Shown: piece after piece, positions 45,495-53,541 of the stretch | How positions within the stretch are numbered: the first letter of the stretch is position 1 | How the letters are laid out: every line of letters starts with the position of its first letter | From: Mediterranea massiliensis | Lineage (GTDB): Bacteria; Bacteroidota; Bacteroidia; Bacteroidales; Bacteroidaceae | Direction: 5' to 3' | NCBI RefSeq assembly: GCF_900128475.1 | Contig: NZ_LT635838.1 | Span: 622,536-686,535 of the forward strand | DNA: 64,000 bases | Made by a program: the position numbers and the translations under genes | The notes under the pieces: model-generated | The model's input: only the letters and a program-made list of their open reading frames with translations | Told to the model about the DNA's origin: nothing | Databases searched by the model: none

Positions 45495-46775
45495 TCACAA
45501 CCTCCCATCAACCGTCTCCCGATCTAACACTTCTTTCACATCATACACTACACCGTTCTTGTCCTTCAAAAACTCACGAATCTCTATTTCCTTAAATTCA
45601 TTATGAGCCACACATAATACCACGGCATCGAACTGGCCTTTCAGCTCGGAAAGTTTATGATTGGTAAGATCTAAGTTGTATTCATGTTTCACGTGAGCTA
45701 CGTCGGCCCAGGGATCATATATAGTTATGTTATTAGTATACTCGTGTAAGGTTGAATAGATATCTACAATTTTCGTATTACGTATGTCAGGACAATTTTC
45801 CTTGAAGGTAATGCCTAAAAGCAGAATATGTGCGTCTTTCACAAGCACCCCTTTCTTGTTCATTAGTTTGATGACCTGGTGTGCTACATATTCCCCCATT
45901 CCATCGTTCAATCGACGAGCAGCAAACATTACGCGCGGCAATACCCCATACACTTGTGCCTTCTGAATCAAATAATAAGGGTCAACAGAAATACAATGCC
46001 CACCAACAAGACCCGGTTTTAGTTTAATGAAATTCCATTTGGAGGAAGCCGCTTCAATAACGTCATTGGTATCAATTCCCATTGCATTGAATATCTTAGC
46101 CAATTCATTCATAAAAGCAATATTCACATCACGCTGCGAATTTTCTATGATTTTGGAAGCCTCTGCCACTTTAATGGATGGGGCTTTATGCGTTCCATTT
46201 ACAAGAACAGTATTGTACACACAATCCACAACATCCGCAATCTCAGGTGTAGATCCAGAAGTAACCTTTTTGATTTTCTCAACTGTATGTTCCTTATCAC
46301 CCGGGTTAATACGTTCTGGCGAGTAACCAGCATAAAAATCTACATTAAACTTTAAACCGCTTACCCTCTCCACTACAGGTAAGCATTCTTCCTCTGTTAC
46401 ACCCGGATATACAGTTGATTCATACACAACAATATCTCCTTTTGATATAACTTTACCAACCGTCTCACTGGCCCCCCAAAGTGGACGAAGGTCAGGACGA
46501 TTATTCTCGTCTACCGGTGTGGGAACAGCAACCACATAAAAATTGTAATCTTTTATCTCGTCCAGATTAGTTGTGCAACGGAAGCCATGCTTGTCAATTG
46601 CCTCTTGTAACAAATTATCATCCACTTCCAGAGTCGCATCATGTCCTGCATTCAGTGCATCAACCCGACTCTGATTCAGATCAAAACCGATTGTTTGAAA
46701 TTTTGTTGAAAAAAGACGGGCCAAAGGAAGGCCTACATAGCCAAGCCCTATCACACAAATTTTAATTGAATTCAT
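45495..46775 (-). CDS. Nucleotide-sugar (UDP-HexNAc-type) 6-dehydrogenase
   Basis: This 426-residue NAD+-dependent dehydrogenase oxidises C6 of a UDP-sugar to a uronic acid. It has the Rossmann start ICVIGLGYVGLPLARLF, the PTPVDENNRPDL segment, the catalytic Cys in GGHCISVDPYYLI near residue 260 and a C-terminal UDP-binding domain. The sequence resembles the WbpO/TviB-type UDP-GlcNAc/GalNAc dehydrogenases more than UDP-glucose dehydrogenase. With wecB in the same locus, UDP-ManNAc is another candidate substrate. Confidence 0.88.
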   Translation of the reverse strand: MNSIKICVIGLGYVGLPLARLFSTKFQTIGFDLNQSRVDALNAGHDATLEVDDNLLQEAIDKHGFRCTTNLDEIKDYNFYVVAVPTPVDENNRPDLRPLWGASETVGKVISKGDIVVYESTVYPGVTEEECLPVVERVSGLKFNVDFYAGYSPERINPGDKEHTVEKIKKVTSGSTPEIADVVDCVYNTVLVNGTHKAPSIKVAEASKIIENSQRDVNIAFMNELAKIFNAMGIDTNDVIEAASSKWNFIKLKPGLVGGHCISVDPYYLIQKAQVYGVLPRVMFAARRLNDGMGEYVAHQVIKLMNKKGVLVKDAHILLLGITFKENCPDIRNTKIVDIYSTLHEYTNNITIYDPWADVAHVKHEYNLDLTNHKLSELKGQFDAVVLCVAHNEFKEIEIREFLKDKNGVVYDVKEVLDRETVDGRL

Positions 46776-46813
46776 ATTATAACTATTTCTTAATTAATCA
46801 ATAACAAAAAACA

Positions 46814-47713
46814 TCAATCCTTTTCAGGATAAACAACAACAGGATGAAAATTCACAAGAGAGAATATTGCCTTGAAGAAAATTCTTAAACGTTTTACATC
46901 AAAATGCACTATCAGCTTTGCAAACATTAAAAAAGATGATACTATCCATTTGAATTTTTCTTTCCAATTTTTATAAATTAAAGCAATGTGACCGTTATTT
47001 CTGATCTGATAAAAATAGAAATTCAATCTATTGGGATCAGTTTCTGTATAAAAGGACAAGGAGCATTGAATCTTTCTCTTATGTACCACTACACTACGAC
47101 AGGCCATAAAACAATCATACTTGGATGAAATTCGTGAAGTATATTCGGTATCGTCACCCCAAATGAAATATTCTTTGTATGGTAAACCCATTTCTTTTAT
47201 TGTTGCAATACTAAACAAAACTGATACAAAAGTAGCATCTACAATCTTAATCATACCGTAATCAGCTAACTCATGATAACAAGGATATCCGTTAGATGAC
47301 GGGCGATTGTCCACGGTCGGGACATTCATCGGTTCTCCATCTATTCCCTTAACTCTACTGCATACAAAACCAATCTTTTCCTTCCTATAATAAGCCTCTA
47401 AAAGCTCAGCCAGTGCTTCTGGTGAGCAGATTACGTCATCATCCATTACCCAACAATAGTCATAATGCTGCTCTGCCACATATTTCATTCCGGTAAAAAA
47501 ACCTCCTGCACCTCCCAAGTTCTCTTGCGTAATAGTTATTATATCACTTTGCTCATTTAACCAAGAAAGAGTATTGTCAGTTGAGCCATTATTTACAACT
47601 ATAATATCAAAATTTGTATAAGTTTGTTTCCGTAAAGAAGTAATGCATTCTTTCAATAAAGATAATCTATTGTATGTAACAACTACGACAGCTACTTTTT
47701 TTGTATAATCCAT
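46814..47713 (-). CDS. Family 2 glycosyltransferase, galactofuranosyltransferase-like
   Basis: This 299-residue GT-A enzyme starts VAVVVVTYNRLSLLKECITS. VVNNGSTDNT, the ENLGGAGGFFTGM segment and the WVMDDDV metal site near residues 89-95 are typical of GlfT2-like transferases that use UDP-Galf. The gene directly follows glf, which supports galactofuranose as donor. Confidence 0.88.
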   Translation of the reverse strand: MDYTKKVAVVVVTYNRLSLLKECITSLRKQTYTNFDIIVVNNGSTDNTLSWLNEQSDIITITQENLGGAGGFFTGMKYVAEQHYDYCWVMDDDVICSPEALAELLEAYYRKEKIGFVCSRVKGIDGEPMNVPTVDNRPSSNGYPCYHELADYGMIKIVDATFVSVLFSIATIKEMGLPYKEYFIWGDDTEYTSRISSKYDCFMACRSVVVHKRKIQCSLSFYTETDPNRLNFYFYQIRNNGHIALIYKNWKEKFKWIVSSFLMFAKLIVHFDVKRLRIFFKAIFSLVNFHPVVVYPEKD

Positions 47714-47742
47714 AACAACACCTATTTAAAAAAGATAGATTC

Positions 47743-48876
47743 TTAAACTAGCCGAAATGCATTCATCACTTTCTCCACTATCGGTGCCATATCATAATAT
47801 CTATACTCCGCCAATCGGCCACCGAATATTACCTTCTCCTCCTTATCAGCCAACTGTTTATATTGCTGATACAAACAGTTATTCCGTTCATCATTAACAG
47901 GATAGTACGGCTCCATACCTTCTACCCATTCTGTAGAATATTCTTTGGAAATAACTGTTTTTTGATAATCATAAACTTCCTGTCCAAACATCTCAAAATG
48001 TTTGTGCTCAATAATACGTGTATAAGGTACTTTACGTTCAGTATAGTTTACGACCGCGTTCCCTTGATAATTTGGTATATCAAGTATTTCTTCCTCAAAT
48101 CGTACAGTTCGATATTCCAGTTTGCCAAAACGGTAGTCGTAATATTCATCTATCTTACCTGTAAAAACAATTTTTTCAGTAATATTTTCCCAATAGGTAC
48201 GATTTGAAAAAAAATCTACTCCAGTCTTAGCTTCAATACCTTCCAGTAATCCATCAATCAATTTGTTATATCCACCGATAGGAATACCTTGGTATTTATC
48301 ATTGAAATAGTTATTATCAAAAACCAATCTAACAGGCAGACGTTTAATAATAAAAGCAGGCAGTTCGGTACATTTTCGTCCCCACTGCTTTTCCGTATAA
48401 CCTTTAATCAATTGTTCATAAATATCTTCGCCAATTAGCATTTGGGCCTGTTCCTCCAGATTGCGGGGCTCTGTTACCCCATCAGCCTTCATCTTTGCCA
48501 CTATTGCAGCTTTCTGCCCTTCAATCTTTGCCATCGCTTCAGCTGGTGTAGTGACACCCCACATCTGATAGAAAGTATTCATATTAAAAGGCAGATTGTA
48601 AAGCTTACCTTGATAGTTAGCGACAGGAGAATTGGTATAGCGATTGAATTCCACTATGGAATTGACAAAATCCCAAACTTGCTTATTGGAGGTATGGAAA
48701 ATATGCGCGCCATACTTATGTACATTAATCCCTTCTATGTTCTCACAATAGATATTACCGCCTAAATGCGAACGTTTGTCTATCACCAAGCACTTCTTAC
48801 CTTCTTTATGGGCAAGATGGGCAAAAGTGGCCCCGTACAGCCCAGAACCAACTATCAGAAAATCGTATTGTTTCAT
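47743..48876 (-). CDS. glf: UDP-galactopyranose mutase
   Basis: Glf converts UDP-galactopyranose to UDP-galactofuranose using reduced FAD. The 377-residue protein has the dinucleotide fold FLIVGSGLYGATFAHLA, the family motif KYGAHIFHTSNKQVWDFV and YTEKQWGRKCTELP. Its presence implies galactofuranose in the polysaccharide. Confidence 0.97.
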   Translation of the reverse strand: MKQYDFLIVGSGLYGATFAHLAHKEGKKCLVIDKRSHLGGNIYCENIEGINVHKYGAHIFHTSNKQVWDFVNSIVEFNRYTNSPVANYQGKLYNLPFNMNTFYQMWGVTTPAEAMAKIEGQKAAIVAKMKADGVTEPRNLEEQAQMLIGEDIYEQLIKGYTEKQWGRKCTELPAFIIKRLPVRLVFDNNYFNDKYQGIPIGGYNKLIDGLLEGIEAKTGVDFFSNRTYWENITEKIVFTGKIDEYYDYRFGKLEYRTVRFEEEILDIPNYQGNAVVNYTERKVPYTRIIEHKHFEMFGQEVYDYQKTVISKEYSTEWVEGMEPYYPVNDERNNCLYQQYKQLADKEEKVIFGGRLAEYRYYDMAPIVEKVMNAFRLV

Positions 48877-48882
48877 AAAAAA

Positions 48883-50328
48883 TTAGTGTTTTATCAACTT
48901 AAAAACGTATTGTAATACTTCACCGAACAACGAATCTTTCATTATCCACAATACGCCTACATAAACACATCCTCCAACAAGCGTAGAAAGAATTAGTAAC
49001 AACAGAACGTTATTTAGCAACAAAGTCAGAGGAAATACCACAATTGCCATCACAAACGAAGCTATCAAATAATTTGCATTGCCCCTTTCGAAAAGTGAAA
49101 AAGGAATATAACGGTATCCCCACCAAATCTGTATCAACAGTACAGTTAATTCTGCTATGAAAGTAGAAATAGCTGCTCCCGTATATGACCAATATGGAAT
49201 AAGTAATAAATTAAGTATCAGATTAATAACAGCTCCACCTACTGTACTCCAAATAACCAAATTTTCTTTGCCCAATGGATAAAGAATTTGGATACCAAAC
49301 ACATTACTCAAACCTATAAATATGATAATCGGAGCTGTCCATGCAAGAACCGATGCAGCATTCGCAAATTCCGGACCTCCAAAAAGAATTACAATCGGTG
49401 ATGCCAATAGAATCAAACCAAATGTAGAGGGAAAGGAAAGAGCCAGCACCAGACGATATGACTTACGAGTAACAGCCGCAAATTCATCCATGCGCCCATT
49501 TTCAACCAAATTAGAACAGCGAGGAAGCAACACCACACCTAATGACGCCACAACAGTCAACACGATGTGGGAAATTTTATTACCTGCCGTATAATAGCCT
49601 ACAGCACTGTCACCCTTCATAAAACCAAGCATTACTGTATTCAAATTCAAATATATACTCGTAACCAGATTGAATACAAAAATATGAAGCGAGGGCTTTA
49701 GATGTCTCCATACCTGCAAACGATTCCATGGGATTTGTTCTAAAGCAATATATTTACGAAGATGGATGAAATTGATGATGTTATTACCCACCGTAGATCC
49801 TACTATAACGAAAGCATATATCAACAAATCATCTTTCGTCTTGACAAATAGGAATAAGGCCATAGCCGCCAAAAGACGGAATATTACTGCCCGTACAGTA
49901 ATAAATTTGAAATCTTCTATCGCCTGAAAAAACCAGTTTACACCCAGACTCGTAAATAGTATAGTCAAGCTCAACACATAGAACAAGGCCAGTTGGGAAT
50001 GAATTTGAGGAATAAATTCCCCCAATATCCAGACAATGACATACCCACCTAAACATAAAATAAGGCTGAGCAGGGTTATCTCTACTGTAACCGTGTTTCG
50101 TTTGACAATATCATCACGGTATTTCGCCACTTCACGGACTGCATACATCGGAATACCCAGACTGGTAAGTAACACAATGTAGGCAACAATCGACTGAAGA
50201 AAGTTTACAGCACCGATACCGTCCGGCAACAATACACGTGCGGCATATGGGAACGTAATAACTGGAAAGACAATTCCAGTTATCGTATTCAAAAAATTAA
50301 AAACTACGTTCGCTTTTAAGGATGCCAT
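48883..50328 (-). CDS. Wzx-type oligosaccharide flippase
   Basis: This 481-residue polytopic protein of the MOP/polysaccharide transport family has ~12-14 helices. The start ANVVFNFLNTITGIVFPVIT and the SLGIPMYAVREVAKYRDD segment are typical of RfbX/Wzx proteins. It flips lipid-linked repeat units across the inner membrane for the Wzy-type pathway. It starts a compact block that continues with glf 6 bp later. Confidence 0.92.
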   Translation of the reverse strand: MASLKANVVFNFLNTITGIVFPVITFPYAARVLLPDGIGAVNFLQSIVAYIVLLTSLGIPMYAVREVAKYRDDIVKRNTVTVEITLLSLILCLGGYVIVWILGEFIPQIHSQLALFYVLSLTILFTSLGVNWFFQAIEDFKFITVRAVIFRLLAAMALFLFVKTKDDLLIYAFVIVGSTVGNNIINFIHLRKYIALEQIPWNRLQVWRHLKPSLHIFVFNLVTSIYLNLNTVMLGFMKGDSAVGYYTAGNKISHIVLTVVASLGVVLLPRCSNLVENGRMDEFAAVTRKSYRLVLALSFPSTFGLILLASPIVILFGGPEFANAASVLAWTAPIIIFIGLSNVFGIQILYPLGKENLVIWSTVGGAVINLILNLLLIPYWSYTGAAISTFIAELTVLLIQIWWGYRYIPFSLFERGNANYLIASFVMAIVVFPLTLLLNNVLLLLILSTLVGGCVYVGVLWIMKDSLFGEVLQYVFKLIKH

Positions 50329-50639
50329 AATAAATAGTTATTGTTTCGATTCAAAAGAAATTGATGATTAATAGTTAATAATGAATGATTAATGCCCCAC
50401 GAGAAAAAAACTCGGGCTACACTTCGTACCACTAAGGGAATTACATCACAAGTTGCCACCCTGCCACCCCTCTCTACACACTTTCTCACGCGCGCGGGGG
50501 AGAGACAGTGTTAAATGCGTTAACACTCAGGTGGATATATACGTTCTATATAAAATGTCCGGTTTTCAGCATGCCAGGGTGTCAAGGCCGGGCGGAGAAC
50601 AGGAACGGTTCGCACCGTTCCTGCCTTGCATGGACAGCA
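50329..50639. other. Intergenic stretch with a palindrome, no gene
   Basis: No gene is seen between the flippase start and the HTH gene end. The stretch holds a GC-rich purine/pyrimidine run (50485-50505), the palindrome at 50508-50526, and CACCCTGCCACC near 50457 facing ATGCCAGGGTGTCAAG near 50570 as an imperfect inverted repeat. The flippase promoter region is at its left end. Confidence 0.5.
50508..50526. promoter_or_regulatory. Palindrome, possible operator
   Basis: GTGTTAAATGCGTTAACAC is a perfect 7-bp inverted repeat around a 5-bp centre, the size of a dimeric repressor site. It lies 113 bp past the stop of the frameshifted HTH frame and 180 bp upstream of the flippase gene. Its function is inferred only from symmetry. 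Confidence 0.4.
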
Positions 50640-50935
50640 TCAGTCACAACGGGACCGGCAATCAGCCTCCAGACTGCGGTAAAGCTCGCGGAGGAACTGA
50701 CCGAGGGGCAGCTCACGACTGCCGGCACACACCGGTACGTAGAGCCGCAACACGACATAGTAGGGCATGAGGCGGGTTTCGACCCTTTTTTTACCCGTTT
50801 ATAGGTCGACAGCGAAAGCCCTGTCTGCGTGGCAACCTCTTCGTTAGTCAGCGTACGCCCGTCCACAGGGACCAGACGTTGCAACAGCTGAATGTATTCG
50901 CCCAGATGGACGTGAATTTCAGTTTTTTTATTCAT
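50640..50935 (-). CDS. HTH protein in two frames joined by a -1 shift at an A7 run
   Basis: From the ATG at 50935 the first 50 residues (LGEYIQLLQRLVPVDGRTLT then NEEVATQTGLSLSTYKRVKK) read as a DNA-binding HTH protein. At a run of seven A residues (T run 50786-50792 on the + strand) the protein-like sequence moves to the -1 frame and continues RVETRLMPYYVVLRLYVPVC ... FLRELYRSLEADCRSRCD to a stop at 50640, giving a 98-residue product. The unshifted frame continues to 50582 but becomes Cys/Ser-rich and unlike a protein. It could be programmed slippage, a mutation or a sequencing error. It lies divergent from the primase-like gene. Confidence 0.55.
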
Positions 50936-51241
50936 ACAAAATCTCTTTTAAATTTTGAGTTCAATTGGATTTTGTACGCAACAGCTCTGCTAACGGATGT
51001 TAAGTAAGTTAATTTTTAACGGAATCAGTTCACACGTGCGGACCGACAGACTTGGCCGATTCACACAAAATTCGCTCCTTTACAGAGAGGAACAGTATGG
51101 ATCCCGCATCAAGTGCGGGATGACAACCTGAATGCATCAAGCGCGGGATGACAACCAACATGCATCCGGTGCGGAATGACACATCGGGAAAAGGCCTCAA
51201 TGTGTTATGATACAAAATTATTCACTTTAAAATCTGATAGG
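50936..51241. other. Divergent intergenic stretch with repeat elements
   Basis: No gene is seen between the HTH gene and the primase-like gene. It contains three tandem copies of a hairpin repeat (51103-51180). No exact TAnnTTTG box was found for either gene. Confidence 0.5.
51103..51180. repeat. Tandem copies of the CCCGCATCAAGTGCGGGATGACA-type repeat
   Basis: Three successive copies, each starting near GCATC and ending GGGATGACA or GGAATGACA (51103-51125, ~51133-51151, ~51161-51180), lie upstream of the primase-like gene. The first is identical in its core to the element at 31963. Confidence 0.8.
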
Positions 51242-53326
51242 ATGAAAAATCAAATTCTCAGCCTGTTTCAAGGCTACACGGACCTGCGTCCGACAAACAC
51301 TACCCTGTCCAACCTGGCCGAACAAATCCGTACGGACGAACAGCTGAAGGCCTATACGGACAAACACCGGTACTACCTGAACCAGGAACAGGCCAAAGCG
51401 GCCGCAAGCATCAAGGCGACCTGCCCCTGCTTCGCCGTGTCGGTGCACTTCGACGGCGGAAAGCGCAAGGAGCACATCGACGGCTGGACGCACCTGTGCC
51501 TGGCGGACTTTGACCATATCGGCACCGGCAGCCTGGCGGACTGCCTGCGACGGGTGCGCGAGGACCCGCATACGCTGCTGGCCTATACCACCATCAGCGG
51601 GGAGGGGCTGCGCATCATCGCGGCCTATGAAGCGGCCGGGGACTACACGCCACGCTCGGAACAGGAGCTGCACGTGCTGGCCTTCCGGCAGATGAACGAG
51701 CATTACGCCCGCCTGACGGGACTGCCCTATGACGAGAAGTGCAAGAACTGCACCCGGCTGAGCGGACTGGCGCACGACCCGGAGGCGTACTTCCAACCGG
51801 CAGCTACGCCGTTCATCATCGCAAAGCCACGGCCGGAAGAACATCCGGCCCGGCTGAAGGCGCAGCGGATGAAGCTGCGCCGCCTGGTGGAGGCGGCGGA
51901 ACGGGTGCTGGCCGACGAGGGCGTGGCCTACACGGCCCACCACCACAACGAATACATCATGCGCATGGGCTACCTGCTCAATGCCTACGGGGCCGACCGG
52001 GAGGCGGCTACCGACTGGGCGGTGAAGCACTTTGCCGACTACGACGGCGACGTGGCCGCCATACTGCGCTCGTGCTACCAGCGCACCGACGAACACGGCA
52101 CGCGCGCTCCCGAAACGGACAACCGCCGCAAGCGGACGGCCGACAGCCCGGGAAAAGCCACCGTGGACGTCATCGAAGCCTTCCTGACCCGGCAGGGACG
52201 CTTCCGCAAGAACACGGTGACGGGAAAATATGAGTTCGCTCCCGAGGGAACGGAGGATTTCTGTGACCTGACGGACCGCGAGGTGAACTCGCTGTGGCGA
52301 CGCCTGTGCAAGGAGGAAGCCCCCGCCCGCAAACAGGACGTGCAGACCGTCATCGAATCGGACTTCGTGGAGCTGTACAACCCCTTCCGCGAATATGTGG
52401 ACGCCCTGCCCGCCTGGGACGGCACCACCGACTACATCGGCCGGCTGGCTGCCGCCGTACACGTCAGGGAGGACGGCGACCTCTTTGTCCGCTTCTTCAA
52501 GAAATGGCTCGTGGCAATGCTGGCCTCGCTGCTCGACGAGGAGACAGTGAACCACGAGATACTGGTGCTCATCGGCCGCCAGGGCATCTACAAGACCACC
52601 TGGCTGAACAACCTGCTGCCGCCCGAGCTGCGCCGCTACTTCTACCTGAAGTCCAACAGCCGCAACATCACGCGCGACGACCTGCTGACGCTCTCGGAGT
52701 TTGCCCTGGTGTGCCTCGAGGAGCTGGACGAGATGGAGAGCAAGGAGCTGAACCAGCTGAAGGCGCTCACCACCATGCGCCACGTGAGCGAACGGGCGGC
52801 CTATGCCCGCTACAAGGAGGTGCGGCCCCACATTGCCAGCTTCTGCGGCACGAGCAACAACCGCCAGTTCCTGAACGACCTGAGTGGCAACCGCCGCTGG
52901 ATGCCTTTCGAGGTGGAGAGCATCGACAGCCCCTACGACCATCCGGTGGACTACCGGCACGTCTATGCCCAGGCATATGCCCTGATCCGCCGCGACTTTC
53001 CCTACTGGCTGGACGACGACGAGATACGGGCACTGAACCAGCACAACCGCCACTTCGAAGTGCCCTGCCTGGAACAGGAGCTCATCCTGACGCACTACCG
53101 CCGCCCGATGGAGGGCGAGACCTGCCTCTTCGTGACGAACGCGCAGATACTGGCGCGCATCAACGCGGGCCTGCGCCACAAGCTGAGTCCCGTGAAAATC
53201 GGGATGGTGATGACGCAGGAAGGCTTCCAGCAGATCCGCGTCAGCGGCAAGCGGGGCTACCGCGTCGTCGAGCTGACGGGCGACGAAATCTACCGGAACC
53301 AGCAGGCGATGGGGAGGTTTGCTTAA
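51242..53326 (+). CDS. BT4734-like / VirE-domain primase-type protein
   Basis: This 694-residue protein starts at the ATG at 51242. The N-terminal ~180 residues (CFAVSVHFDGGKRKEHIDGW, ADFDHIG, ISGEGLRIIAAYE) match the BT4734-like N-terminal domain, a primase-like fold with acidic metal sites. The C-terminal half is a VirE/D5-like P-loop ATPase with Walker A LIGRQGIYKTTW near residues 440-452 and Walker B LVCLEELDEME, then CGTSNNRQFLNDLSGNRRW. Such proteins resemble plasmid or phage replication primase-helicases and are widespread next to Bacteroides capsule loci. Its role there is unknown. Confidence 0.85.
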   Translation: MKNQILSLFQGYTDLRPTNTTLSNLAEQIRTDEQLKAYTDKHRYYLNQEQAKAAASIKATCPCFAVSVHFDGGKRKEHIDGWTHLCLADFDHIGTGSLADCLRRVREDPHTLLAYTTISGEGLRIIAAYEAAGDYTPRSEQELHVLAFRQMNEHYARLTGLPYDEKCKNCTRLSGLAHDPEAYFQPAATPFIIAKPRPEEHPARLKAQRMKLRRLVEAAERVLADEGVAYTAHHHNEYIMRMGYLLNAYGADREAATDWAVKHFADYDGDVAAILRSCYQRTDEHGTRAPETDNRRKRTADSPGKATVDVIEAFLTRQGRFRKNTVTGKYEFAPEGTEDFCDLTDREVNSLWRRLCKEEAPARKQDVQTVIESDFVELYNPFREYVDALPAWDGTTDYIGRLAAAVHVREDGDLFVRFFKKWLVAMLASLLDEETVNHEILVLIGRQGIYKTTWLNNLLPPELRRYFYLKSNSRNITRDDLLTLSEFALVCLEELDEMESKELNQLKALTTMRHVSERAAYARYKEVRPHIASFCGTSNNRQFLNDLSGNRRWMPFEVESIDSPYDHPVDYRHVYAQAYALIRRDFPYWLDDDEIRALNQHNRHFEVPCLEQELILTHYRRPMEGETCLFVTNAQILARINAGLRHKLSPVKIGMVMTQEGFQQIRVSGKRGYRVVELTGDEIYRNQQAMGRFA

Positions 53327-53365
53327 TGAAGAATGAAGAACGAAGAATGGAGAATTCTAAAAACG

Positions 53366-53392
53366 GGATCCTTCACGATGTTCAGGATGACA
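53366..53392. repeat. Dispersed GATCCTTCAC...CAGGATGACAG repeat, copy 3
   Basis: GATCCTTCACGATGTTCAGG followed by ATGACAG is the inverted form of the element at 30872 and 31873. It follows the primase-like gene. Confidence 0.65.
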
Positions 53393-53434
53393 GGTACTTC
53401 ATTTTCAATTTCCCATGATCCATTATCATGTTCC

Positions 53435-53541
53435 TAAAGTCCATAGTTAGTGCGCTAATGTACATAGTTAGCGCGCTAAAGTAGGTAGTTAGCGCACGAA
53501 AGTAGGTAGTTAGCACACGAAAGTAGCTGATATCGGACTTT
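53435..53541. repeat. 21-bp phased repeat array, copy 2
   Basis: The 5-base anchor AAAGT/AATGT recurs at 53436, 53457, 53478, 53499 and 53520, an exact 21-bp period. Units have the form AAAGTnCATAGTTAGCGCG, with GG replacing CA in units 3 and 4. The array ends with an inverted half-unit GGACTTT (53535-53541) that can pair with AAAGTCC at the start. It lies between the convergent 3' ends of the primase-like gene and wzz. The related array is at 16706-16781. Confidence 0.9.

Noticed and set aside
51227..53179. A 650-codon open frame antisense to the primase-like gene
   Set aside because: It is a shadow of a GC-rich gene with strong third-position bias. The sense frame has recognisable P-loop and primase-like motifs, while the antisense product is repetitive in Val/Gln/His.
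53435..53541. The 21-bp repeats as a CRISPR array
   Set aside because: There are no unique spacers between repeats; the units are contiguous with a 21-bp period, and no cas genes are present in the window.
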